A stretch of DNA of 64,000 nucleotides, taken from Parapristionchus giblindavisi. Taxonomy: Eukaryota > Nematoda > Chromadorea > Rhabditida > Diplogasteridae. Location: positions 1,178,001-1,242,000 of the forward strand of contig CALSFV010000214.1 in NCBI GenBank assembly GCA_943737045.1, given 5' to 3'. Every line of letters starts with the position of its first letter. Position 1 is the first letter of the stretch. Shown piece after piece: positions 11,301-22,478 of this stretch. A program made the position numbers and the translations under genes. The notes beneath the pieces were generated by a model. It ran no database searches and was not told the DNA's origin. It was given only the letters and a program-made list of their open reading frames with translations.

Positions 11301-12906
11301 CTGAACGATCAATAAATAGCAACGTTGTTACAATATTCCAAGAAATTTCCACCAGATCCTCATTTACTCTTATGAACTAACAACAAATGTTGATATAAAA
11401 TATTAATATTATTATTAATAATAATGCACTCACTCATGATGGATTCGGCTCCGTCTTCAGACATGTTGGAGTTGTCCAAGGGATGATCATCTCCCGTCTG
11501 TCTCTTCTCTTCATCTTCTCCTTCGTCTTCCTCCTCCTTCTTCTCTTCATCATCAATAACTACTGCTTCCTCAGTCGCTCTATCATTTTCCTTGACAAGC
11601 TGCAATTAATTATTATTAAATATTTAATTAGATAAAAGTGCCTTATGGTATTAAAACATAGCGCCGTAAATTCTAAACTTCCAAAGTATCCGTATCGATC
11701 CATTTTTCTTACTAGTATGAACAAATACACAATAAAGTTCACAAAATATAATAGCAACAACACCCCATTCACGTTTTCCAATCTATTTTGTAGTTCTTGA
11801 ACAAAAATCAACTATTCCAGTTTATTTGGAATAATCAAATTAAAGGCAAATCTAATCAATAACCATACCGCATCATGCCTAGACAGCATCTCCTGCGCGG
11901 AAAGTAACCTCATCGATTCGTCAAGAAAATCTTAAATAATACTGATTACTCAGATATTTAGAGAAACGCGTTACGCGTTTTTTTTTTTTGAGAAACGCGT
12001 TTAGCCTACTTTTCATTAAAGGCAAGTTTACGTCAAGTTTGAAAGGTGCTAGTCAAGAAAAGTGGGTTAGACACATTTCTCTAATTATATAAGTACAGGG
12101 TGCGGCCGAATTACTGTTACATAACATTCAGAGATTACCATGAAACATGGCTGTCAGACCCTGAAAAATTGAAGAATGCGTTGCCCAGTGTTGACACTGT
12201 GAAACACTTAATCATCATTTTCTTTGGCGCTGTGAAGATCACGATTGAGAATTCGTTCCGCTTCCCTAATGACATGATGTTGCCGCTTTATACCTTTGAA
12301 GCTTCATAGAGTCATGAATTGCATCACCATATCATGGTCTGAAGTGGAGCTCGGACAATGAGCCACCGGTCTTTTTGTGTTCAGACTCGTTTGGAAAATA
12401 CAGATCAAAGATCATGTAACAGTAATTCGTCCGTACCCCTATCTCATTATATAAATCTCATATATCATATTCATATCACACATTTCACTACAAAAGTAGG
12501 CACAATGGACTTTATGGTAACAGCAAAACAATAATATTTATTACATACCGATTCCGCGTGAAGTCAATTGACGGTACTCATCCGCTGTAAAATAAAAGCC
12601 GTATCTTCTTCTTCTTCTTCTTCGATTTTCCTGCAATAAAACAGTTGTATTGGTATTCGACAATTTCTAAATAGTAGATATAATGATTCGTTAAACATTA
12701 GAAGTTTCGGGCACAGAGAACGGCACAGAAATTTCCCTAATTCCAGTTTTTTTCACAGGAATACTAGGAAATAAAAATGCCTTATGATCAAGTGAATGTT
12801 TATTTAAATTTGCGAAAATGAACTTACGATGGAGAGTCTCGATGCAAGATCGGCCTTCTTGCCAGCTGTTGACAGGCCGGAACGTCGTTTTTGTAGCATT
12901 ACGACA
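4568..12906 (-). CDS. SAP-domain protein with tandemly duplicated exon modules
   Basis: Exons 5' to 3' on the minus strand: 12828-12906 (shortened SAP), 12549-12630 (Arg-rich), 11869-11930, 11434-11599 (strongly acidic), 11239-11300, 11054-11139, 10639-10756 (SAP), then three copies of a three-exon module: 8084-8134/7876-7915/7648-7821, 7190-7240/6983-7022/6756-6928 and 5022-5072/4819-4858/4592-4764. Every junction has a GT donor and AG acceptor, and the codon phases match throughout (for example 1, 0, 1, 0, 2). The SAP core LTVVELKKRLRRSGLPTAG plus RKAELVSRLS is the helix-turn-helix DNA/RNA-binding fold of SAF-A/Acinus/PIAS proteins, so a nuclear, nucleic-acid-binding role is likely. If the last donor is not used the frame ends at 4568. 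The module SAP exon 7648-7821 has one extra A in its A-run and is frameshifted. The true 5' end was not found. It is unclear whether all modules are used in one mRNA. Confidence 0.65.
5199..6472 (+). mobile_element. degenerate Tc1-like transposon
   Basis: The inverted ends read CAGGGTacGCC and GGCGCACCCTG, then continue as imperfect repeats ending ACCCGAACTG. TA is duplicated at 5197-5198 and 6473-6474. The uninterrupted target tctctctaatctac is seen in the neighbouring tandem units at about 4309 and 7363. Coding remnants on the plus strand include GRGRPISVSTATNRD (near 5488), SPNLNLLD (near 6138) and a C-terminal LLKAWDELDDNYF plus RLMACVRAK. They fall in different frames, so the transposase is dead. 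The element lies in an intron of the SAP gene. Confidence 0.85.
8380..8700 (+). mobile_element. Tc1-like transposase relic
   Basis: The plus-strand translation gives STRTIRRK, then KRGNRLK and WSDESKFNLLGSDGR (8552-8596), the central part of a Tc1 transposase including the first catalytic Asp. In-frame stops replace expected tryptophans (TGA near 8500, TAA near 8537). The relic is cut at 8700 by the mariner insertion. No clear continuation was identified beyond 9963, and neither end is intact. Confidence 0.7.
8701..9961 (+). mobile_element. mariner element, near full length, nonsense codons
   Basis: 1261 bp. Terminal repeats TTAGGTTGATTCATAAGTCT and its complement are flanked by TA at 8699-8700 and 9962-9963. 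A transposase of about 347 codons runs in one frame from about 8841 to 9884 without frameshift. It has CTVQSWFKRFEKG in the N-terminal half, TGDEKW with catalytic Asp at 9324, HDSARHH with Asp at 9591 and PYSPDLSPSDY with Asp at 9696. Exactly 34 residues separate the last two, giving the mariner DD34D triad. Stops at about 9057, 9300, 9471 and 9735 inactivate it. It is inserted in the Tc1 relic, within the long SAP-gene intron. Confidence 0.9.
9964..10638. other. SAP-gene intron, no gene seen
   Basis: This stretch begins with the right flank of the mariner insertion. It has an A-rich tract near 10200 and ends in unit-like intron sequence (ggtatgtgattatttcataa) shared with 4425-4440 and 7480-7495. 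No exon recognised. Confidence 0.4.
11158..11232. repeat. short tandem repeat
   Basis: Two and a partial copy of a unit of about 33 bp, ctacaaactacaRtcgagac followed by atcgatcaaa. It lies inside the SAP-gene intron between exons 11239-11300 and 11054-11139. Confidence 0.7.
12096..12439. mobile_element. Tc1-type MITE
   Basis: Inverted ends are CAGGGTGCGGCCGAATTACT and AGTAATTCGTCCGTACCCC, with TA at 12094-12095 and 12440-12441. The outer CAGGGTGCG matches the end of the Tc1-like element at 5199-6472, so it may be a non-autonomous relative. It has no coding capacity and lies in a SAP-gene intron. Confidence 0.65.
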
Positions 12907-12959
12907 CTGCAAATAATTTGTAAGATTGATCACAAGTGCACAATCATCAAAAGGATAAT

Positions 12960-13203
12960 TCAAGACAGTCGCTTATCGGCTTTTCAAAATCAAGAGGTAC
13001 AACATTAATTAAATGAATGAGAGAGAAGTTTCATGAAATGATAAGGATACTATTAGCGAAACAAACGCGGTCCGATGTTTCGGCCCTCGGTTCTAGACAC
13101 CGGAACCGCCCCATGTGTTATTTGCGTCATCAGTAGACGAGCTCACATAGGATTTTTATAAATATACGCTCACAATAGGAAAATAGAGAGAATGGATTTT
13201 AAA
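12960..13203. other. no gene; retroelement-like scrap
   Basis: Contains gtttcggccctcggttctag (13077-13096), a motif that recurs at 39369 next to a reverse-transcriptase-like fragment. Nothing else was recognised. Confidence 0.3.
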
Positions 13204-14206
13204 CAGTAACAAGTTAGATCTAATGCAACATAGAAAGAGGAAAACAAAAGAAAGAGCACGGATAGACGGAGGTCGGGGTGTACTTCTCTGTATGCGTCCT
13301 TTGAATAGAGGAAGATGTCCATTCGAACGTATGAGAATTGGTGAGAGAGCATGGATGATAGAGTGAGAGAGTACAGGATGAAAGGTCAGAGAAGTCATAG
13401 AGAGTGTGTATATAAGAGAGTATAGGAACCACGTCTATGATCTACCGTTCGATAGTACTTACTATTATGAAATAGTCGAATACCCATTTAACTGTTTTAT
13501 TGCAGGAAAATCGAAGAAGAAGAAGCTTTTACCTATCTTCCTATCTAGTTTTCACTTCTTTCCGAGAGTGTGGAAAGAAGTGAAATTGAATTTTCTCATA
13601 CTTTGGATAACTTAGAATTAGTTTTCTTATAGTAAAAAAAATATTTAAAATGTTAACTTTATTCTCTGTTATTTTTTTTTCAATTCCAGATTGCACATTC
13701 TTCAATGTGGTTCATTTTCATTCTTCTCAAATTCGTGAACAGTCAAAATTTAATTAATAATATTAATAGATCTTCAAGTATAGGTTTGCATGCACTTTAA
13801 ACGTGGTGTCCCACGAATATTTTCGTGAATAAACTGTGAAGACAGGATGGTAGCAAAAGTCATATAAGTCACCGCATACTATTTCTTTTATAATGATTCT
13901 GCGTATTGATTGGTATAATCACGATTGAAAGATGTTCAATAGTGCAGGGAATGGTGAAAGAGGGATGGGAAGGGGCCTAATGAGAGGACAAAGGTTGAGT
14001 GCCGATTGCAAATTGAACATCAACACACTTTTTACTTACAGTATATGTATGAGGGGCTCATTCTAATCGTGGTAGGAAACAATCATTTTTTTCGTGGTTC
14101 CCGATCTTTAAATCTAATTCACATCCTCTCACTATTGAGAGCGATGTAGCTAAACTTTTAATCATATTGGACGGTATGTCTTTGTTCACTTCCTTGTCAT
14201 TAAAGG

Positions 14207-17200
14207 GGCCGAAACCTTTGTCAACGGTCTCTTCAACGGTCTACGCTATCTCGTTGTTAGAGAACAGAGAAATAGTGGCGAGGACTTTCGATCTGGCCCT
14301 CCATACTTTCCTCATAGACACATACCGGGGGCAGACCGATGAAAGTTATAGTGAAAATACCCTGAGGCTCAAACCCGGCTGGCATATGTCACATTAAATA
14401 AAAAATTGAAAAAATCATAAGTTTTCAATCTTGATAGCTAGGACTTTTATTTCTTTTTATTGGTAAATAACATGCCATGCACCCTAATAAACACAGCTGA
14501 GCAGTAATATCATATTGTTCTGAACATGTTTTTTCGGGTCTGATTTTCAGATTTTTTTCCTTCTACCCTCGTTGACGCACTAGGGCAAGTAACGACATAG
14601 GGCATATTGTAGCCCTGACGATTATGTACATTTTTATTTATTTATTTTATTTATTTATTCCATCAAATATAAATGTTCATAATCACATTAATAACACAGG
14701 GAAGAGGGGAGATGGATTTCCGTCGCTTATACGCGATTTCGGTTTGGGCTCGGTGGCAGTTTTCAAAGGAAGGGGTTCAGGGACGAATTAGAGAAACTTT
14801 AATGATGAGATTGGGAGGGAGATTTGATAACCCTGCACGGAAGGTTATTTGTGGGGAGAGAACTACATAATTCAGGGGATAGTTTATTCCAAGTGTCAAT
14901 ACATCTAGAAGCACATGTGGTATGAGTAGAAGAAATCTTATAAGGGAGAACAATACGCAATGGGTGCGATAGACGACAATATCTAGAAGGATGAACAGTG
15001 AATAAATTGGTTGAATCATACAGGTTTACTTGGTGTATAGTGCTATGTATGAATTGAATATCGTAAATAGCTCGCCTATATTCAAGGGTCGGAAGTTTAA
15101 GGAAATTAAGTCTATTGTGATAAGAAGTGGATGGTAAACGACATTTGGCGAATATTCTTTTAGTATAATTCCTTTGGACATCTTCAAGACAATCAGTAAG
15201 GTGCTTTGTGGAGGGGTTAAATACAACAGTAGATGATTCAAGAATGGGTCTAACATATACACAATAAGCTTTGAGGAAGATTTCGTTTGAATTAGAATAT
15301 ATGGTCTTGAAAAGAATATTAGCCCTTTGTCTAGCTCTATTAGAGATAATGGAGATGTGGTCATTTTGGTCACATTCCCTTGGCCAGCCAACATTTCGCA
15401 GGCATTGAGAATTGCTACCAAATGTGAGAAATCTGAAAATTGCAAAAATCGAAAATTAAATTTCTTGCTATTCGCAGGAGTAAGAGCTTCATAATGTCAT
15501 TTTACTCGTAGTGATGCGCATACACAGAAAAAAATATACAAATAGACTCAGGCTACATTTTTTTTAAATTTAAAAAAAATAATTATTTTATTTATATTTT
15601 TTCAGCCCGTACAGTGAGTCAACCGTCAAGGCAAGTTGATTCATTGGGCGGATGGTAGCTGATGCATGTACGTTTGAGAAAACAACTGCCACGTGAAGAA
15701 TCGTTGTTTCGCAGATATCGAAATTATTTTTTTAAATTTTCAAACTTGAATATTTATATGTTTCTTTCATATAAATTGGTTGGAAGGTTGAGTATAGCAA
15801 TCAAAGTTGTACCTTTGTTATCAGTAGGAGTGTACGCTATTGCACTACCGTTATCGCCAGGAATCGCGAACTGATTTTTTTTACTCGACCCATGATTCTC
15901 AACCATGACCCGGGGTTCATGGTTGAGAATGGGTGAGGTCGAAAAATGCATGATGATCCCAGACCAAATACTATGTGGTATTATATCAACAGTGAGCCAA
16001 CTTTTATTTTTATGGATACCATAACCCAAACTACCGTAATCTAGCTACCGTATCCTATAATAATGTGGTGAGATTCTGGGAAAATTCAGAAAAAAAAAAA
16101 AAAAAAAAAAAAAAATTCAGACGCTTGCATAACCATTACAGTAATTCGAGTTATGGTAGCCATAAAAATAAAAGTTGGCCCACTGTTGATATAATGCCAA
16201 ATGGTATTTGGTCTGAGATCATCATGAATTTTTCGACCTCAGTCATTCTCAACTATGAACCCCGGGTCATGGTTGAGAATCATGGGTCGACTGAAAAAAA
16301 ATCAGTTCGCAATTCTTGACGGTTACGGTAGTGCAGTATAGTACACTCCTACTGATAACAAAGGTGCAGCTTTGGTTGCCATATGCCACCTTCCAACCGA
16401 TTTATATGAAAGAAACATATAAATATTCATGTTTGAAAATTTTAAAAAATAATTTCGAGATCTGCGAAACAACGATTTTTCACGTGGCAGTTGTTTTCGC
16501 AAACGTACATGCATAAGCTACCATCCGCCCTATGAATCAATTTGCCTTGACGGTTGACTCACTGTGGGGGGTTAAAGAAATATACATAAAATAGTTTTTT
16601 TTTTTAATTTAAAATAATGTAGCCTGAGTCTATTTGTATATTTTTTTCTGTGTATGCGCATCACTACGAGTAAAATGACATTATGAAGCTAACTCTTACT
16701 CCTGCGAATTGCAAGAAAATTAATTTCCGATTTTTGCAATTTTCAGATTTCTCGCATTTGGTTGCAATTCTCGATGCCTGCGAAATGTTGGCTGGCCAAG
16801 GGAATGTGACCACCATGTACATAATCGTCAGGGCTACAATATGCACTATGTCGTTACTTGCCCTAGTGCGTCAACGAGGGTAGAAGAAAAAAATCTGAAA
16901 ATCAGACACGAAAAAACATGTTCAGAAAAATATGATATTACTGCTCAGCTGTGTTTATTAGGGTGCATGGCATGTTATTTACCAATAAAAAGAAATAAAA
17001 GTCCTAGCTATCAAGATTGAAAAGTTATGATCTTTTAAATTTTTTATTTAATGTGACATATGTCAGCCGGGTTTGAGCCTCAGGGCATTTTCACTATAAC
17101 TTTCATCGGTCTGCCCCCGGTATGTGTCTATGATGAAAGTATGGAGGGCCAGATCGAAATTCCTCGCGAATGTCCGGACCATGCTCGAGTCTTACCGAGC

Positions 17201-17207
17201 CGCTCTC
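14207..17207. mobile_element. palindromic element interrupted by a CR1 fragment
   Basis: Flanked by TTAAAGG at 14200-14206 and 17208-17214; the uninterrupted site is in the other arm near 22965. Arms 14278-14635 plus 15366-16030 and 16060-17168 are inverted copies of each other. A run of A lies near the centre (16089-16114). The left arm is broken by 14636-15366. Mirrored open frames in the arms are not genes. Confidence 0.75.
14636..15366 (-). mobile_element. 5'-truncated CR1-like retrotransposon fragment
   Basis: On the minus strand the translation reads KAYCVYVRPILESSTVVFNP, then RIFAKCRL and LPTLEYRRAIYD, the region after the reverse transcriptase core in CR1/Jockey-type elements. The insert ends with an A/T-rich (ATTT)n tail at 14640-14670. 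It interrupts the left arm of the surrounding palindrome; the other arm shows the unbroken sequence at about 16815. Confidence 0.7.
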
Positions 17208-17703
17208 TTAAAGGCTCCGCAATAGCAATACTCTCTCGTAGACAAAGAAAGCGAGAGAGTGTGGCCAGAGCGTACAGTTTTCAACAAGACAATAATGATT
17301 TTCCGAAATTTTACCCTGACATAATGAAAAGATATCTGATCTTTCCATGATTTATTATTTTCATCTGCATTCCTGACGTGCTTCTATGCATCACTCTCAT
17401 TTAGTTCATGAGGAAGAAACGTACAAGGGCTGTTTTCAACAAGGCGTTGCCGGTTTGCCGAAATTGCCGAAATAACCGATTTTTTCATTGCCGTAATTTG
17501 AAAAAAATGTTCACAGGAACAATCCAGTTAAAAACATGCATGATTAGGTTTTTGATCAATTATATAGCTATTTCAATGGAGATTGCGATTGCAATTGAAG
17601 ATATTGTACTAACATTCATGTTTGATTTCAACTATATTTATTTGTATGATTACAAATATACAGTTCAATAATCAGTGATCTACTAATGACAAGTTATATG
17701 AGA

Positions 17704-18155
17704 TTATCCACTGTTAGGACCCCATCCTCCGGCTGGAGCCTTTAGCGGTTTTTGATACTGTGGCAATAGATCTTTCTGAAATGATATCATTCAAAATTAT
17801 GAAAGACATAATCGATGACAAACGTTTTTACAATAATTTCAAGCGGCATTTGCCACTTTGAAATTGAATTGGATGAATGTTTGGGGATCGTACGAATACG
17901 AAGAACGGATGGATGATAATATTGATGATAGTATGGATATTCAGAAAAAATACAAGAACGGTATTGCATATTTGGCACCGTGTAATGTAAGAAATTAAGA
18001 GCACTATTTACAAATATAGAAATATTCGTTTGAAGAAACAAAATTACCTGTCTAATCGGGAGTGGACGAAATCTGTCACCAACCGTACCAACTCCTTCGG
18101 ATTTGTAATATGAAATAACAAGAAGAAGAAGAAGAATGATAGAGAATACTTTCAT
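17704..18155 (-). CDS. secreted peptide C (GGWGPNSG type), two exons
   Basis: Exon 1 is 18048-18155 and exon 2 is 17704-17775; phase 0, 59 residues, virtually the same as gene A with signal peptide MKVFSIILLL, RPLPIRQ and GGWGPNSG. The intron is 272 bp and lacks the TTAA element found in A. It faces truncated gene D across 263 bp. The inverted duplication contains a second, mirrored copy at 22027-22478. Confidence 0.82.
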
Positions 18156-18418
18156 TCTGAACAAGTCGACTGAACCAACCGATGAGAATTATCTATCACG
18201 CTTACCTTTTATACCAAAAATGTTTAGTGAAAATTCAATGAAAACGAACTACATTGTTAGTACTGAGTTTCCCCATTGTAATTTGTATGGGATATTTTAC
18301 ATACAATGTAGCATTTTGTAGAACATCTTTTTGTTCGAGTTTCACACGTAAACTTTCAGTATAAAATGAAAGCTGTGATAGATAACTCTCATCGGTTGGT
18401 ACAGTCGACAAGTTCAGA
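18156..18418. promoter_or_regulatory. divergent promoter of C and truncated D
   Basis: 263-bp spacer with the GGTTGGTTCAGTCGAC cassette before gene C on the minus strand and GGTTGGTACAGTCGAC before D on the plus strand, each with a TATA-like box about 55 bp upstream of the start. A mirror copy lies at 21764-22026. Confidence 0.6.
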
Positions 18419-18511
18419 ATGAAAGTATTATTCATATTCGTTCTTCTTCTTGTTCTTGTCTCATATCATGTATCCACAGCAGTGCAACCGACAAAGGATT
18501 GGGTTCCAGGG
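18419..18511 (+). pseudogene. truncated secreted peptide gene D (exon 1 only)
   Basis: 31 codons: signal peptide MKVLFIFVLLLVLVSYHVST, then AVQPTKDWVPG, ending at a GTTAGT donor. DWVPG matches the NWIPH/DWIPP end of exon 1 in other members. No second exon follows: the inverted-duplication breakpoint lies 18 bp into the intron, followed by palindromic insertions. It could still make a short read-through peptide. Confidence 0.7.
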
Positions 18512-18530
18512 GTTAGTTATTGTAAACGTA

Positions 18531-20178
18531 CAGTAGCGCCCAAAAGTCTGAATACACTTTTTATTTCTTTTGTAATTTTTGGGTCAGTTGAGATATCAAG
18601 CTGTAATGTGGACATTATGTACCCAATGTATGTATGTATTCGATACCCTTATAAGGTCTCACGGGCCTTTCTGGTTATTGCATAGTGATGACGCAACCGA
18701 ACAACACTTTTTCGAAAATTCATTATTCTTTCAGGGATTTTTTCGTACTTGTCAAACTTCGTGAGCATTGAGAGAACTACAAGGCCTATCCAGAAAAAAA
18801 GTTTCAGGTTGCTGCGAATTCGGGTATTGGCTGCAGACTTGCTGCAATATCGCGGTCGCAAAATAATATCTCGGCTTCTAGAAGAGATTTAAAGGAGTTC
18901 AAAGCTGCAAACTGATTCTCTTGGTCATTCCTGATAATCCTGTAAGTTTGGTAGCGGTAGCTCATCATTCATCCTCATGGATCGAAAAAGTCACTTTTTT
19001 ACAAGAACCAACTTTGAAGGTTCACAATTCTGAGGGCGGACCTTGTAAAATCTGGTTTTTGGATAGGAATGTAGAAAATATATTAATTAATCGATTCCCC
19101 GCTCTTTAGAGCGATTGCTAATCTTTCTTGCCTGCGGCAGTCGATTATCTGAAGGATAGTCGTTTAGGCCGCGCTCCCTTCTCATCTCGCGACCCGTACA
19201 CATCTCTAGGCTTTTCACACTGCTCAACGAGCTTTGATAGATGAAATCATTCTAAAACGTATTGTCGCTAATCCTGAACATCATAGTCTATAAAAGAAAG
19301 CGTTTTTGATCTTCTTTGCTCGAATGAAACAACTTTTCATTATGATTTTGAGCAAAATTTGACGAAAAATGAGATCAAAGATCAAATATCGAAAACACAA
19401 AGATCACAGACCAAAAACTGGATTCATACAGTGTCTCTCTATTCTGACTAATCAAATCACTAAAAGCGGCTAAATCGTCATTGAGCAGTGTGAAAAGCCT
19501 AGAGATGTGTACGGGTCGCGAGATGAGAAGGGAGCGCGGCCTAAACGACTATCCTTCAGATAATCGACTGCCGCACGCAAGAAAGATTAGCAATCGCTCT
19601 GAAAAGCGGGGAATCGATTAGTAAATATATTTTCTACATTCCTATCCAACAACCAGATTTTTACAAGGTCCGCCCTCAGAATTGTGAACCTTCAAAGTTG
19701 GGTCTTGTAAAAAAGTGACTTTTTCGATCCATGAGGATGAATGATGAGCTACCGATACCAAACTTACAGGATTATCAGGAATGACCAAGAGAATCAGTTT
19801 GCAGCTTTGAACTCCTTTAAATCTCTCCTAGAAGCCGAGATATTATTTTGCGACCGCGATATTGCAGCAAGTCTGCAGCCAATACCCGACTTCGCAGCAA
19901 CCTGAAACTTTTTTTCTGGATAGGCCTTGTAGTTCACTCAATGCTCACGAAGTTTGACAAGTACGAAAAAATCCCTGAAAGAATAATGAATTTTCGAAAA
20001 AGTGTTGTTCGGTTGCGTCATCACTATGCAATAACCAGAAAGGCCCGTGAGACCTTATAAGGGTATCGAATACATACATACATTGGGTACATAATGTCCA
20101 CATTACAGCTTGATATCTCAACTGACCCAAAAATTACAACAGAAATAAAAAGTGTATTCAGACTTTTGGGCGCTACTG
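18531..20178. mobile_element. palindromic Tc1/mariner-type element
   Basis: Ends CAGTAGCGCCCAAAAGTCTG and complement, with TA at 18529-18530 and 20179-20180. Arms of about 800 bp are near-perfect inverted copies meeting near 19350. Mirrored open frames (18649-18861 and 19848-20060) are arm copies, not genes. The element lies 10 bp from the centre of the large inverted duplication. Confidence 0.85.
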
Positions 20179-20191
20179 TATACTCTAAATA

Positions 20192-21640
20192 CAGTATACT
20201 ATCAAGGTTGGGATGGTTTTTGGACTTTTAGGCAATTTTGTTTCTTTATTTTGGTGTTTTCAAACATTTTTATTATTATTTTTCATTCACTAATCCATTT
20301 TAATTTGTAATTTTCTCAAACTACATGGTGTTTAAAAAATTTTTTCTTTGGAATTATTTGATGATTGTCAACCAAAATGTTAATAATTTCAGAATGCCTA
20401 TGCGTACGGGGCTCAACGGAAGGAAATGCAAAACAACAAGCAGATGCCTATACGGGAAAGAGGAGAGGATAATAGTTCAGCACAGACTATATAATTTATA
20501 TTGTCCGTATAAAATGTATTTGCATATTAAAATGGCAAATCTGTTGCATATTCCGAGAGAACGGATGCAAAAACGTAACACTCGGAACCAAATATTGGCT
20601 CTCTCTCGCCTTCCTGTCGCGCATCGCTATATTAGCATTAAGTTACGGTAAAATTTCGGAAAATCATTATTATCTTGCTGACCGAGAAATTGAATTTCCT
20701 CATACATTGGATAACGTACAATTAGTTATCCTATAAAAAACATTTAAAAAATATTAACTTTATTCTATGTTTTTCAATTATATTAGGGTGTTCGGAAAGT
20801 CTTTGCACTTTTTTCATACTTTTTATTTTTTTCAAATAACAAACGAAGTAGCAAAATTCCAAGGCACATTGAGATCAACTCGGTTTTCAGCTCCTATCTC
20901 ACCGACCGTTGTGGTTTAGTGGATAAGACGCGTGTTGGCCATCTTCAGCAGAACAACCACTGAAGTATTGTTATCAATAATATTGTATAGTCCATGAGGA
21001 AGAATCGCACCCTCTATTTACCTGATCTCCCAGAAAGACGACACCTCCATCTTTGCCACCACGAATCACAAATTTTTTGAGGGTGTCATATCGTTATGCC
21101 ACGCACTGTATCTATCAAATCAGTGCGGCAAAGGTGAGACGGGTTAGGTGTGTGCTAGTTTAGTGATAAGCGACAGGAAGGCGAGAGAGTGCTAATATTT
21201 GGTTCCGAGTGTTACGTTTTTGCACCCGTTCTCTTGGAATTTGCAACAGATTTGCCATTTTCCTAAGCAAATGCATTTTATACGGACAATATGATTACGA
21301 ACAAACAAATAAATTGTATAGTCTGTGGTAAGCTTATTATCCTCTCCATTTTCCAGTATCTGCTGGCCATCCGCCTTTAGGGGCAGGCTTGTTGTGCTGC
21401 ATTTCCTTCCGTTGAACTCCGTACGCATAGGCATTCTGAAATTATTAACATTTTTGGTTGACAATCACCAAAAAATACCCGAAGAAAAAATTTTTTAGGC
21501 ACCATGTAATTTGAGAAAATTAAAAATTAAAATGGATTAGTGAATGAAAAATAATTTTAAAAAAATGCTTAATAATACCAAAATAAAGAAACAAAATTGC
21601 CTAAAAGTCCAAAAACCATCCCAACCTTGATAGTATACTG
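20192..21640. mobile_element. palindromic TA-flanked element at palindrome centre
   Basis: Ends CAGTATACTATCAAGGTTGG and complement, TA at 20190-20191 and 21641-21642. Arms extend about 450 bp; the loop (about 20785-21110) differs and includes ttagggtgttcggaaagtct, which resembles another element end. The host sequence on the two sides (tctaaa / tttaga) is itself the centre of the large inverted duplication. Confidence 0.82.
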
Positions 21641-21670
21641 TATTTAGACAATACGTTTACAATAACTAAC

Positions 21671-21763
21671 CCCTGGAACCCAATCCTTTGTCGGTTGCAC
21701 TGCTGTGGATACATGATATGAGACAAGAACAAGAAGAAGAACGAATATGAATAATACTTTCAT
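21671..21763 (-). pseudogene. truncated secreted peptide gene D' (mirror of D)
   Basis: Same 31 codons as 18419-18511 on the opposite strand with the same donor. Exon 2 is missing here too, because the palindrome breakpoint lies in the intron. It pairs head-to-head with 22027-22478. Confidence 0.7.
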
Positions 21764-22026
21764 TCTGAACTTGTCGACTGTACCAACCGATGAGAGTTAT
21801 CTATCACAGCTTTCATTTTATACTGAAAGTTTACGTGTGAAACTCGAACAAAAAGATGTTCTACAAAATGCTACATTGTATGTAAAATATCCCATACAAA
21901 TTACAATGGGGAAACTCAGTACTAACAATGTAGTTCGTTTTCATTTAATTTTCACTAAACATTTTTTGTATAAAAGGAAAGCGTGATAGATAATTCTCAT
22001 CGGTTGGTTCAGTCGACTTGTTCAGA

Positions 22027-22478
22027 ATGAAAGTATTCTCTATCATTCTTCTTCTTCTTCTTGTTATTTCATATTACAAATCCGAAGGAGTTGGTACGGT
22101 TGGTGACAGATTTCGTCCACTCCCGATTAGACAGGTAATTTTGTTTCTTCAAACGAATATTTCTATATTTGTAAATAGTGCTCTTAATTTCTTATATTAG
22201 ACGTTGCCAAATATGCAATACCGTTCTTGTATTTTTTCTGAATATCCATACTATCATCAATATTATCATCCATCCGTTCTTCGTATTCGTACGATCCCCA
22301 AACATTCATCCAAATCAATTTCAAAGTGGCAAATGCCGCTTGATATTATTGCAAAAACGTTTGGCATCGATTATGTCTTTCATAATTTTGAATGATATCA
22401 TTTCAGAAAGATCTATTGCCACAATACCAAAAACCGCTAAAGGCTCCAGCCGGAGGATGGGGTCCAAACAGTGGATAA
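22027..22478 (+). CDS. secreted peptide C' (GGWGPNSG type), two exons
   Basis: Exon 1 is 22027-22134, exon 2 is 22407-22478, joined in phase 0 (GTAATT donor, TTTCAG acceptor). The 59-residue product appears identical or nearly so to that of 17704-18155. It is the copy in the intact right arm of the inverted duplication. Upstream is TATAAAAG near 21969 and GGTTGGTTCAGTCGAC. Confidence 0.82.

Noticed and set aside
18649..18861. 70-codon open frame (also 19848-20060)
   Set aside because: Mirrored arm copies of a palindromic transposon without any recognisable motif.
22135..22406. Extra coding exon in the intron of peptide gene C' (text tttcttatattag then acgttgcc)
   Set aside because: The corresponding part is shortened and altered in gene E and interrupted by a transposon in gene A, so it is not under coding constraint.
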